From the NCBI GenBank assembly GCA_934168005.1, contig CAKPMN010000017.1:1-19242 (forward strand): 19,242 bases of DNA. The letters are read 5' to 3'. The translations under genes were made by a program, and so were the position numbers. Source of the stretch: an uncultured Bacilli bacterium (GTDB lineage Bacteria > Bacillota_I > Bacilli_A > RF39 > UBA660). Below are positions 1 to 6,689 of the stretch, in pieces; position 1 is the stretch's first letter, and every line of letters starts with the position of its first letter. The notes beneath the pieces were generated by a model. It searched no databases, was not told the DNA's origin, and saw only the letters and a list, made by a program, of their open reading frames with translations.

Positions 1-2
1 AA

Positions 3-62
3 GATTTAAAGGATATAATAAGTATTAACAGGACAATCAATACAGTTCCTATCAGAGAGTAA
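3..62 (+). CDS. possible 3' end of a gene cut by the window edge
   Basis: A plus-strand frame is open from the window edge to a TAA at 60-62 and would encode about 19 C-terminal residues ending in TVPIRE. The opposite strand is also open from about position 70 to position 1. That minus frame would encode a hydrophobic stretch (LIVLLILIIS) and has a possible TTG start at 40-38 preceded by AGGA, so it could instead be the start of a membrane protein downstream of the pilin-like gene. The sequence does not decide between them. Confidence 0.2.
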   Translation, partial: DLKDIISINRTINTVPIRE

Positions 63-85
63 GTTCTACTACTGAATATTTAATT

Positions 86-1336
86 TTAATATAAGTAAAT
101 ATCGATGACTTCAAATCTAACAATTTGATTTGTGTTATTAGCGCCTACTGTATACAAATAATAATTTATATAATAATCATCTGTATATTTTGAGATATCA
201 AAATCTTTTTTCGTTTCAACAAGTGAATACTGAGCCTGGCCCGAAATAGAGTTAGCTAATAAAAATGAATTACCTTGTGAAGTTCCAAATCCATAGTGAC
301 CATTACTTGAACCATATGTTGTATAAAAATTATTTAAAATATATAAATTATCATGATTTGCAAAAGATATTTTATCTGTAATGGAATAATAAGCTGATGA
401 AGAACCATTATGTGTATTACCTACGCCTATGTTATATTTATCTATGCCTTTACTTTGATAACCAGTGTGTGATTGTGATGTAGATATATATTTAAAACCA
501 TAAAGTTTTAAATCCCCTTTTTCTACTAAATAAAATGGTAAGCCTGCTTTATATTTTTCTTCTTCCGTAATAGCTTTTGAATTTAAAAATTTAGAAACTA
601 AACTATTTTTGTAATATTTAAAAGCTTTGATGTCAGAAATTAGAGTTTTAGAAAGCGTTAAATATTTCATTGCATCATAACTTTCAACTAATTTGTTCAT
701 TAATGTATTGTTTTCAAGTAAGCTTGAAAATGAAGAAATACTAGTATAATTAATTCCTGCTAGAGAAGCTAAAACTTTCCAATTATTATATCCATCTGAA
801 AAAATTTGCCATCCTTCTGATGTATATAAATAAGCTATTATAGGATTCCATTCTCCAGAAGAATATTGATAACATAATCCTAATGGTAATATTAAAGGAT
901 TTGCTTTAACAGAAACTTCATTGTCATGATTAAGTTTAATCCAAATCATTCCGTCTTTTGCATTAGTTGGTTCTTTTGCCGATACGATATATTCTCCAGA
1001 ATATTTAATAAATGGTATAATCGCAACATTGTTTAAATCACTTTGAAAAGGAAGATCCGCAGACGTTTCATAAACTTTTATATTTAAACTAAATGAATTA
1101 TTAGTACCACCAGATCCTCCTGTTCCATTTGCAATAATATAATTTAGTTTAGCTAGTATTGTATCGCAAGAGCATGCTGCATCATCAAATATATTATCTG
1201 TTATTTCTAGCTTCATTTTATCTAATATTCTTTTTCTTGTATCTGTCATAGATAAAAGTCCCATTATTATTGCTAAAAACAATACTAGTAGTGGGTATAA
1301 TACCGCACTTACTACAAATCCTTTTTTATTCTTCAT
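86..1336 (-). CDS. pilin-like secreted protein with a type IV prepilin-like N-terminus
   Basis: The protein has 416 residues. It opens with MKNKKGF, a short basic leader ending in Gly before Phe, as in prepilin peptidase substrates. A hydrophobic helix follows at about residues 7-30. The Glu normally at mature position 5 is absent (the segment reads FVVSAVLYPLL), so processing and assembly may differ from classical pilins. After the helix come a charged stalk, a Cys-Ser-Cys at 55-57 and a Gly-rich hinge at 71-77; the rest is Ser/Asn/Tyr-rich with no domain I recognise. A longer frame starts at 1369, but the ATG at 1336 has a strong site (AGAGGTGATAAT) directly upstream, so I use 1336. It is divergent from an XRE regulator, and two palindromes between them suggest repression by it. 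Probable location is the cell surface. Alternative: a pseudopilin or unrelated anchored surface protein. Confidence 0.75.
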   Translation of the reverse strand: MKNKKGFVVSAVLYPLLVLFLAIIMGLLSMTDTRKRILDKMKLEITDNIFDDAACSCDTILAKLNYIIANGTGGSGGTNNSFSLNIKVYETSADLPFQSDLNNVAIIPFIKYSGEYIVSAKEPTNAKDGMIWIKLNHDNEVSVKANPLILPLGLCYQYSSGEWNPIIAYLYTSEGWQIFSDGYNNWKVLASLAGINYTSISSFSSLLENNTLMNKLVESYDAMKYLTLSKTLISDIKAFKYYKNSLVSKFLNSKAITEEEKYKAGLPFYLVEKGDLKLYGFKYISTSQSHTGYQSKGIDKYNIGVGNTHNGSSSAYYSITDKISFANHDNLYILNNFYTTYGSSNGHYGFGTSQGNSFLLANSISGQAQYSLVETKKDFDISKYTDDYYINYYLYTVGANNTNQIVRFEVIDIYLY

Positions 1337-1349
1337 ATTATCACCTCTT

Positions 1350-1368
1350 TGAGTATTAATAATACTCA
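1350..1368. promoter_or_regulatory. palindromic operator candidate 1
   Basis: TGAGTATTAATAATACTCA is a perfect inverted repeat with 8-bp arms around AAT. It lies between the predicted start of transcription of the pilin-like gene and its ribosome-binding site, which it abuts. A protein bound here would block transcription or translation. The likely ligand is the adjacent XRE protein (inference). Confidence 0.55.
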
Positions 1369-1381
1369 TTACTCTTATTTA

Positions 1382-1410
1382 ATTTTAATATAACTTTTGA
1401 GTAGTGTCAA
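1382..1410 (-). promoter_or_regulatory. promoter of the pilin-like gene
   Basis: On the minus strand there is a perfect -35 TTGACA (1410-1405), a 17-bp spacer and a -10 TAAAAT (1387-1382). Transcription should start near 1375, about 40 nt before the ATG. The -35 lies inside operator candidate 2. Confidence 0.65.
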
Positions 1411-1425
1411 TACTCAATAAATACT
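1397..1425 (+). promoter_or_regulatory. candidate promoter of the XRE regulator gene
   Basis: TTGAGT (1397-1402), a 17-bp spacer and AATACT (1420-1425) form a moderate sigma-A-like promoter. Its -35 overlaps operator candidate 2, which would allow autoregulation. An alternative is the extended -10 TGGTACACT at 1442-1449 region, placed 6 nt before GGTGAT, which would give a 9-nt leader. Confidence 0.35.
1398..1416. promoter_or_regulatory. palindromic operator candidate 2
   Basis: TGAGTAGTGTCAATACTCA has the same 19-bp length and the same outer arms (TGAGTA/TACTCA) as operator candidate 1, matching it at 15 of 19 positions. The two start 48 bp apart. This copy covers the -35 of the minus-strand promoter and the candidate -35 of the plus-strand promoter. 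Confidence 0.5.
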
Positions 1426-1464
1426 TTTTTATTTTTTTATTGGTACACTTAATAAGGTGATGTT

Positions 1465-1680
1465 ATGAAAATTACAGCAAACGATTATGATGCAAAGGAC
1501 ATTATTAAGATAATACGTGAATGGACTGAATTGTCTCAAAAAGATTTTGCTTCTAGCATTGGAAGAAGTCGTGATAGTATAAATAATATTGAAAATGGGA
1601 GAAATCGTATTTATTTAAATACGTTGCTTGATATAGCAAAAAAGCATAATATTATCATTACTATTGAAAAGAAAAAGTAA
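1465..1680 (+). CDS. small XRE-family helix-turn-helix regulator
   Basis: This 71-residue protein is almost entirely one Cro/C1-type HTH domain. The core runs from about residue 14 to 67, with the ELSQKDFASSIGRSRDSINNIENGR signature spread over residues 22-46 and typical of DNA-binding repressors of this fold. No partner or ligand domain is present, so it probably binds DNA as a dimer. The start is preceded by AAGGTGAT. It is divergently arranged with the pilin-like gene, and the two 19-bp palindromes between them are the obvious candidate sites. It resembles the short HTH proteins of phage or toxin-antitoxin origin and of HipB type, but no toxin or phage gene accompanies it here. Confidence 0.85.
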   Translation: MKITANDYDAKDIIKIIREWTELSQKDFASSIGRSRDSINNIENGRNRIYLNTLLDIAKKHNIIITIEKKK

Positions 1681-1697
1681 ATTTTTGATTAACTATT

Positions 1698-1728
1698 AAA
1701 AAAAGGCTCATTTTTATGAACCTTTTTT
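1698..1728. terminator. bidirectional Rho-independent terminator
   Basis: GGCTCAT (1705-1711) pairs with ATGAACC (1716-1722) with one mismatch and a TTTT loop, flanked by seven A and six T residues. It can end the plus-strand XRE transcript and the minus-strand ddl-lspA-rluD transcript; the rluD stop codon lies in its T run. Confidence 0.8.
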
Positions 1729-2620
1729 ATATTTCTTCTCTTTCAAACTTTTCTAATATGTTTGTAAAACATTCTGGAAGATTTGATGTAAAATACATTT
1801 CTTTATTTGTTCTTGGATGGATGAATCCTAGGTCTTTTGCATGCAAACACTGTCCTGAATCATCTATTATTTTTCTATTTCCATACACTGGATCATTTAC
1901 TACTGGATGATTTATATAATTCATATGAACACGTATTTGGTGAGTTCTACCTGTTTCTAGTCTTAATTCTACTAGTGTAGCATTTTTAAATCTTTTAATA
2001 ACTTTTAAATTAGTAACTGCTTCTTTACTGTTTTTATCAGTTACTGCCATTTTTTTTCTATCTGTTTCACTTCTACCTATTGGAGCATCTATCTTAGCTG
2101 TATCTTCTTTTATTACTCCCCAAACTAAGGCTTGATAAACTCTCTTAGTCGTTTTATTTTCCAGTTGTTTTGCTAAAGAAGCGTGGGCAAAATCATTCTT
2201 AGCGACTACTAAAAGTCCTGTTGTATCAGCATCTATTCTATGTACTATTCCTGGGCGAAATTCACCATTTAATTTTGATAATTCTTTTGAATGATATAAT
2301 AATCCATTTACAAGCGTATTTGTTGGGTTTCCAACAGCTGGGTGAACTACTAAGTGATTTGGTTTGTTTACTACCAATAAATCATCATCTTCATATACTA
2401 TTTCTAAGTTCATATTTATTGGTTCTAATGACAATTCTTCTTCTTTTATGACTGGTAATGTAATTTCGTCATTTTGTTTTAAAATATAACTTTTTTTTAC
2501 TGGTTTTCCATTTACTAGAACTTGCTTATCTTTTAATGCTTGTTCTATCTTACTTCTTGAATATTCTGTTGTGTTTGCTAGATAAGTATCTATTCTTATA
2601 TTTTCTCCTTCAAATATCAT
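1727..2620 (-). CDS. rluD: RluA/RluD-family pseudouridine synthase
   Basis: This 297-residue protein isomerises uridine to pseudouridine in RNA; the family member next to lspA in Bacillus (ylyB) is of the RluD type, acting on 23S rRNA. An S4 RNA-binding domain occupies about residues 1-60. The catalytic motif reads GIVHRIDADTTGLLVVAKN, with the essential Asp at 130 (a variant of the usual HRLDxxTSG). The RNA-binding/core motif LETGRTHQIRVHM follows at about 220. Length matches the family. The ATG overlaps the lspA stop by 4 bp (ATGA), indicating translational coupling. The exact uridine target cannot be told from sequence. Confidence 0.92.
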   Translation of the reverse strand: MIFEGENIRIDTYLANTTEYSRSKIEQALKDKQVLVNGKPVKKSYILKQNDEITLPVIKEEELSLEPINMNLEIVYEDDDLLVVNKPNHLVVHPAVGNPTNTLVNGLLYHSKELSKLNGEFRPGIVHRIDADTTGLLVVAKNDFAHASLAKQLENKTTKRVYQALVWGVIKEDTAKIDAPIGRSETDRKKMAVTDKNSKEAVTNLKVIKRFKNATLVELRLETGRTHQIRVHMNYINHPVVNDPVYGNRKIIDDSGQCLHAKDLGFIHPRTNKEMYFTSNLPECFTNILEKFEREEI

Positions 2621-3075
2621 TTTTTATCCTCCATCATAATTCTTATCATAAGTATAATACCTGATATTACTATGAATGTATCTGCTAAATTAAATACTGG
2701 AAAATTGTATCCTCCAAGATTAAAATCTAAATAGTCTATTACATATCCTAATCTCATTCTATCTATTAAATTACCTAGTATTCCGCCTATTAACATACCA
2801 TATAGTATAAAATCATACTTATAATGTTTTGTTTTTGTTATATAATACACTAAAATTAGTAGTATTAAAACACTTAATATTATTAAAAAAGTTTTTGAAT
2901 CTGTAAATATGGAAAAAGCAGCGCCTGTATTTTGGACATATGTTATTCTGAAAAAATTTTTAATTACTTGAATCATTTCTGTTAATTTTAAATTAGTTGT
3001 AATAATGTACTTTATTATTTGATCTAATACAAGTGATAATGTTGTTACTAAAATTATTTTAATATTTTCTTTCAT
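2617..3075 (-). CDS. lspA: lipoprotein signal peptidase (signal peptidase II)
   Basis: This 152-residue integral membrane aspartic peptidase removes signal peptides from prolipoproteins after lipid attachment. Four hydrophobic segments are visible (about 5-25, 62-80, 88-105 and 131-148). The signature boxes are present: NTGAAFSIF at 49-57, GNLIDRMRLGYVIDYLDF at 101-118 and FNLAD at 128-132. The catalytic aspartates should be D114 and D132. It sits downstream of ddl and is coupled to rluD. A good site (CGGAGG) precedes the ATG. Confidence 0.96.
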   Translation of the reverse strand: MKENIKIILVTTLSLVLDQIIKYIITTNLKLTEMIQVIKNFFRITYVQNTGAAFSIFTDSKTFLIILSVLILLILVYYITKTKHYKYDFILYGMLIGGILGNLIDRMRLGYVIDYLDFNLGGYNFPVFNLADTFIVISGIILMIRIMMEDKK

Positions 3076-3093
3076 ATTTCCTCCGATATAAAG

Positions 3094-3120
3094 AGAACTA
3101 AAAGTTTGTCTTTTAGTTCT
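3094..3120 (-). terminator. hairpin between ddl and lspA, weak terminator or processing site
   Basis: AGAACTAAAAG (3094-3104) and CTTTTAGTTCT (3110-3120) form a perfect 11-bp stem with a 5-nt loop, overlapping the ddl stop codon. On the minus strand only CTTTATAT follows, a poor U tract, so partial termination or RNA processing/stability is more likely than a full stop. Confidence 0.4.
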
Positions 3121-4321
3121 TTTTCATTGCCATTTTTCCTTTAGCTGTTTTTGCTCCACTATTATATGTAGATAAAACATTTGATTCAAATGATGTTACT
3201 TTTGTTTGTGAATGTTTATATTCTTTTATTGATAATGTAATCATTTCATCTAAAAGATCTGTATATTCTTTTCCTTTTGGTGTAAAGAAGAAGAATGCAA
3301 GACAACCTGGAATTGTGTTTGGTTCATTAATATATGCTTTTTTATTTTTTCTATCTACTAAAAAGTCAAATCTTGTAACTCCTGATAGGTTTAAAGCTCT
3401 AAAAGCTTTTTTAGATAAGTCATATATTTCTTCTTTCATCTTATCATCAAGTGGTGCTGGTATTTCGAATCCAGTTGTTTGAATACTTGATGTTTTTGAT
3501 GCCATTTTTCCTTTTTTTCCACCGCCTGAAATGTATTTGTCTTCAAATGTTAAGAAGTCATTATTTGTTAGCATTTCTCCTATTAGAGAAGTTTCTACTC
3601 TCTCATAGTTACCAAGTACGGCACAGTCTACTTCTAATGGATTAGGTATTAATTTTTCAACTAATATTTTAGTATCATATTTAATTGCTTCATTAATTGC
3701 TTCATCTAGCTTATCTGATTCTTTTACTACTTCTATTCCTATAGAACTTCCTAGTAGTGCTGGTTTTACTATAACTGGTAATCCTAAAGATTCAATATTT
3801 TTAACTATTTCTTCTTTTTTGGTTTGATATTCATAGTCATAGAACCAAGTATAATCTACTACTGGTAAATTATTAGCTTCAAGTAATTGTTTTTGAACTA
3901 CTTTATCTTGCCCAATTGAAGCTCCCATAACTTTTGGACCTACAAATGGTATTCCTATTTGCTCTAATAATCCAGCTAGTGTACCATCTTCTACACCTTT
4001 TCCATGTACTATTGGAAATGCTATATCTAAATCAGTTACAACTTTTTTAAATAATCCATTTATTTGTTGCAAGCAGAATTTACCGTCTTTTTTTATTAGA
4101 CATACTTTTTTGGCATATCTTTTTAATAAGTCAAAGTCACGGTAGATATCCATTTCTTTTAGTTGTGCTCCTGTATACCAAGTTCTATCTTTTGATATAT
4201 AAATTGGGATTGCTTCATATTTATCTTTATCTAAGAATTCCATGGCTTGAACTGCAGTTATGATACTTACTTCATGTTCTACAGATTCTCCACCAAAGAT
4301 AACTCCTACTTTTATTTTCAT
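3113..4321 (-). CDS. ddl: D-alanine--D-alanine ligase
   Basis: This cytosolic ATP-grasp enzyme joins two D-alanines for the peptidoglycan pentapeptide. Family motifs are all visible: FGGESVEHEVS at 9-19 with the substrate-binding Glu17, HGKGVEDG at 106-113, the ATP loop KPALLGSSIGI at 186-196, EDKY at 260-263 (omega-loop Lys-Tyr retained) and the metal-binding INEPNTIPG at 331-339. The retained Lys-Tyr argues for D-Ala-D-Ala rather than D-Ala-D-lactate specificity (inference). At 402 residues it is longer than a typical ~350-residue Ddl: a Gly/Lys/Ser-rich insert follows the omega loop (about 265-284) and a basic tail covers about 372-402. It is preceded by its own extended -10 promoter and leads the lspA-rluD unit. 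Confidence 0.94.
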   Translation of the reverse strand: MKIKVGVIFGGESVEHEVSIITAVQAMEFLDKDKYEAIPIYISKDRTWYTGAQLKEMDIYRDFDLLKRYAKKVCLIKKDGKFCLQQINGLFKKVVTDLDIAFPIVHGKGVEDGTLAGLLEQIGIPFVGPKVMGASIGQDKVVQKQLLEANNLPVVDYTWFYDYEYQTKKEEIVKNIESLGLPVIVKPALLGSSIGIEVVKESDKLDEAINEAIKYDTKILVEKLIPNPLEVDCAVLGNYERVETSLIGEMLTNNDFLTFEDKYISGGGKKGKMASKTSSIQTTGFEIPAPLDDKMKEEIYDLSKKAFRALNLSGVTRFDFLVDRKNKKAYINEPNTIPGCLAFFFFTPKGKEYTDLLDEMITLSIKEYKHSQTKVTSFESNVLSTYNSGAKTAKGKMAMKKN

Positions 4322-4344
4322 ACTATCACTCTTTCTACTTTTAT

Positions 4345-4372
4345 ATTATACCATATCTTTAGTATTTGTTAA
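4345..4372 (-). promoter_or_regulatory. ddl promoter with extended -10
   Basis: TTAACA (4372-4367), a 16-bp spacer and TATAAT (4350-4345), the latter preceded by TGG to give an extended -10. Predicted start is near 4338, leaving a leader of about 17 nt with the GAGTGAT site. It begins 3 bp after the hydrolase stop codon and no terminator separates the two, so read-through is also possible. Confidence 0.7.
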
Positions 4373-4374
4373 AA

Positions 4375-5106
4375 CTAATTATCATTTTTTAAAAATGTTT
4401 GTAAAACATTTACTACTTGTGGCAAATATTCTAAGTATGTATAGTGTGTTCCTTCATATATAACTACTCCTGAGTCTTTGATGAGTTTTTCTAACTCATA
4501 TGCTTCATCTACTGGAACTGCCTTATCTTGTGTTCCCCAAAATATTAAGGTTGGGCATGTTATTTTCTTTGCTTCTTCTGTTAAGTCTAGATTTACTGTT
4601 TGAACTAGTATTTCTCTCATTCTTACTGATGCATTTTTATAATCTGTTGATCCTATATGTCTTTTTGCAAAGTTTTCTAACTTATTTAATATTGGAACTT
4701 TTTTTAATGTTTTTAGCATCTTTAATTTTAATGATTCTTTTTGTATTTCTTTTTTAAATGGGGATGCGAATAATACTAATTTTTTAACATTATATCTTGA
4801 TGCATAATCAATACTAATTTTTCCTCCAAATGAATGCCCCATTAATATTGGATTTTTTATATCTAATTTTTCTAATAGTTCGTGTACCATATCTGAATAA
4901 TCAAAAACTGTCCATGTTTTATTTGGTTCATCTGATTTTCCATATCCTGGTAAGTCAATAATTAAAATATTAAATTTATCTTTAAAATTATCACCTATTG
5001 GCTTCATCATTTCTATATTTTGTCCCCAACCATGCAGTAAAACTATAGTTGTTTTTGAATCTGTTCCATATCTTATATAGTTTACATTACATCCATTTAT
5101 CTGCAT
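4375..5106 (-). CDS. alpha/beta hydrolase
   Basis: A 243-residue soluble alpha/beta-hydrolase-fold protein. The oxyanion region LLHGWGQ is at 23-29 and DLPGYGKSD at 51-59. The nucleophile elbow is GHSFGG with Ser92. The acid is Asp194 in GTQDKAVP and the His is His221 in GTHYTYLE, so the triad is complete. The substrate cannot be told; esterases, lipases and C-C hydrolases share these motifs. It is the last gene of the era-recO operon, 9 bp after recO, with a strong AGAGGTGA site. There is no signal peptide. Confidence 0.88.
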   Translation of the reverse strand: MQINGCNVNYIRYGTDSKTTIVLLHGWGQNIEMMKPIGDNFKDKFNILIIDLPGYGKSDEPNKTWTVFDYSDMVHELLEKLDIKNPILMGHSFGGKISIDYASRYNVKKLVLFASPFKKEIQKESLKLKMLKTLKKVPILNKLENFAKRHIGSTDYKNASVRMREILVQTVNLDLTEEAKKITCPTLIFWGTQDKAVPVDEAYELEKLIKDSGVVIYEGTHYTYLEYLPQVVNVLQTFLKNDN

Positions 5107-5115
5107 ACTTCACCT

Positions 5116-5850
5116 CTATTTAATTATTTTCTTTAGATTCTTTAAAAATGATTTTGTCTTTAAATATAGCCCTGTATAATTATCATAATAAGAATCTAAA
5201 AATGTATTTATTTCTTTTTTTATATCATCACTCACTTCTAGTTTTGATATTTTGTCTATGTCTACATAATAATACATTCTTATCAGTTTTATTGTTTTTT
5301 CGTTTACTATTAATCCTTCTTTGTAACATGATTTACATACTAGTCCGCCTATTTTATATGAAAGTGTTACAATAGAGTCTTTTTTTCCACATATACTACA
5401 TGAATCTAGCTGTGGCATCACGCCTAAGTAATCTAGATATTTTAGTTCTAAGATATTTGTTATTACGAATGGGTCAAAACCTTCTTCTATCTTATTTAGA
5501 CTTGATATTAATAGCTTATAAATATCTTTACTATCTGATTCTTTGCTTACTTGTTCTGCAAGATCTAGAAGATATGATGCATAGCTTATCTGCTCTATAT
5601 CTTTCTTTATATTCTTATATGAATTTTTTAAATCAGCTGATGTTAGCGTGGATAAACCTTTATTCTTATCATAATAAGTGAAATCTCCTACTGTAAGTTT
5701 TGTTGTTGTACTTCTAAGTTCGCTTTTTAAACTTTTTGCTCCTTTAGCTATTAGAGAAATAACTCCTTCTTCTGTTAGGATATTTATAAGTTTACTTGAT
5801 TCTTTGAATGTTTTTTCACTTATTACTATTCCTTCTATTTTCTTAATCAT
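5116..5850 (-). CDS. recO: recombination mediator RecO
   Basis: This 244-residue protein loads RecA onto SSB-coated DNA with RecF and RecR and promotes annealing during gap repair. The N-terminal OB-fold region (about 1-80) begins with the family-typical IEGIVISEKTFKESSKLINI. A four-cysteine zinc knuckle is present at Cys151, Cys154, Cys172 and Cys175. Length is normal. Its ATG lies inside the end of the DUF1653 gene (8-bp overlap) and lacks a strong site of its own, which suggests translational coupling. The recO-yqzL-era neighbourhood is conserved in Firmicutes. Confidence 0.93.
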   Translation of the reverse strand: MIKKIEGIVISEKTFKESSKLINILTEEGVISLIAKGAKSLKSELRSTTTKLTVGDFTYYDKNKGLSTLTSADLKNSYKNIKKDIEQISYASYLLDLAEQVSKESDSKDIYKLLISSLNKIEEGFDPFVITNILELKYLDYLGVMPQLDSCSICGKKDSIVTLSYKIGGLVCKSCYKEGLIVNEKTIKLIRMYYYVDIDKISKLEVSDDIKKEINTFLDSYYDNYTGLYLKTKSFLKNLKKIIK

Positions 5851-6067
5851 TTATTTCTTCAAATCTATATTCTTGTGTTACTTCTGGATATTTATTTTTA
5901 TCAACTTTTGATACAAACATGTCTAAAGGTCTTGCCCATATTTGTTTTGTCTTAATATGTTCATATATAACTTCTAATTCATTTGTTTCTGTATTAGTTG
6001 CGATACAAATTACTTTTATTATATGTCCTTTAAAATGTCTATATTTCTTTCCTTCCACTACTTTCAT
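5843..6067 (-). CDS. DUF1653 family small protein
   Basis: This 74-residue protein matches the DUF1653 pattern from memory: an opening G-KYRHFKGH block at about 6-15, then a beta-rich core with LEVIYEH and a WARPLDMF motif at 44-51. The family is small and functionally uncharacterised; I assign no function. Its AAGGAG site lies inside the yqzL-like gene upstream (29-bp overlap), and its end overlaps recO, so it is embedded in the operon. Confidence 0.8.
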   Translation of the reverse strand: MKVVEGKKYRHFKGHIIKVICIATNTETNELEVIYEHIKTKQIWARPLDMFVSKVDKNKYPEVTQEYRFEEIND

Positions 6068-6152
6068 CTTTATTTCTCCTTAATTCTTTATATTTTAGAT
6101 AGTATTCTATTTTACCTGTTTTACAAAATAAATCCCATAATAAATCATTCAT
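6039..6152 (-). CDS. yqzL: YqzL-like small protein
   Basis: This 37-residue gene begins MNDLLWDLFCKTGKIEYYL and ends at TAG 6041-6039. The pattern W-x-x-F-x-K-T-G-x-I-x-x-Y-L-x-Y-K-E matches the YqzL family, which in Bacillus lies between era and recO, the same interval as here. A very good site (TTAGGTGATAAT) precedes the ATG. It ends inside DUF1653 and carries that gene's site. The role of YqzL is unknown. The unusual point is that its start region sits in the loop of a long stem (6134-6175). Confidence 0.82.
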   Translation of the reverse strand: MNDLLWDLFCKTGKIEYYLKYKELRRNKDESSGRKEI

Positions 6153-6175
6153 ATTATCACCTAACTTATTATGGG
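6134..6175 (-). promoter_or_regulatory. 10-bp stem-loop presenting the yqzL start region
   Basis: CCCATAATAA (6134-6143) and TTATTATGGG (6166-6175) are perfect inverted repeats. The 22-nt loop between them holds the AGGTGAT site and ATG of the yqzL-like gene. As RNA it would expose or clamp the initiation region. As DNA the upstream arm contains CATAAT placed 6 nt before GGTGAT, a possible internal -10. Confidence 0.4.
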
Positions 6176-6185
6176 TATATATTTT

Positions 6186-6689
6186 TTAGTTCATTCTTTT
6201 TTCTTCTAATTTTTCTGTTATTTTTTTTATTTCTTCTGGTATTTCTTCTTTTGTTGTTATTGTTGATGATACCAACATTTTTTCATCTGTTGTAAAAGCA
6301 TCACTTTTAATGATTGAAATGCTTGTTTTTAGATTATCTTCCTCTATTTTTCTTCCTTCTAGAATTTCTTGTTTTGCTAAAGTAGATAGATTTAAGTTTG
6401 ATGATACAATAGCTTCATATGGTTTTATTTGATTTACTTTTCCATATTTTAATAATTCAAGTATATATTGTTCAGAGAAGTCTTTAACAACTTCTTTTTT
6501 ATATTTTAGAATAAATAACATCAAGTAGTAATTATCAACTGGACTTGATATACAGAAATTAGCTATGTCTCTATTTATTCTTTCTATTAGTTTTTGAGTA
6601 TATATCTTTACTTCTGTCTCTTGTGATTTTGGAATATTATTATCATCATATAATATTACTTTCAAGGCCATTAAGTTGTATGTATCCAC
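6186..6689 (-). CDS. hypothetical protein between era and yqzL
   Basis: I do not recognise this family. The best start is GTG at 6689-6687, which overlaps the era stop (TAGTG) and has AGGAGG 7 nt upstream, giving 167 residues; a longer reading from 6746 lies inside era and has no such site. The protein is soluble, with no signal peptide or membrane segment. It looks mainly helical, begins (M)DTYNLMALKVILYDD, and ends in a Glu/Lys-rich helix (EEIPEEIKKITEKLEEK). Coupling to era suggests a role connected with ribosome or RNA work, but that is only context. Confidence 0.8.
   Translation of the reverse strand: MDTYNLMALKVILYDDNNIPKSQETEVKIYTQKLIERINRDIANFCISSPVDNYYLMLFILKYKKEVVKDFSEQYILELLKYGKVNQIKPYEAIVSSNLNLSTLAKQEILEGRKIEEDNLKTSISIIKSDAFTTDEKMLVSSTITTKEEIPEEIKKITEKLEEKRMN

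Noticed and set aside
1337..1369. Upstream start adding MSIINTQRGDN to the pilin-like protein
   Set aside because: It lies within operator 1 and the ribosome-binding site of the real ATG, and would spoil the prepilin leader.
1465..1680. XRE protein as the antitoxin of a toxin-antitoxin pair or a phage repressor
   Set aside because: No toxin-like or phage gene is adjacent on the same strand; the next genes are rluD and lspA on the other strand.
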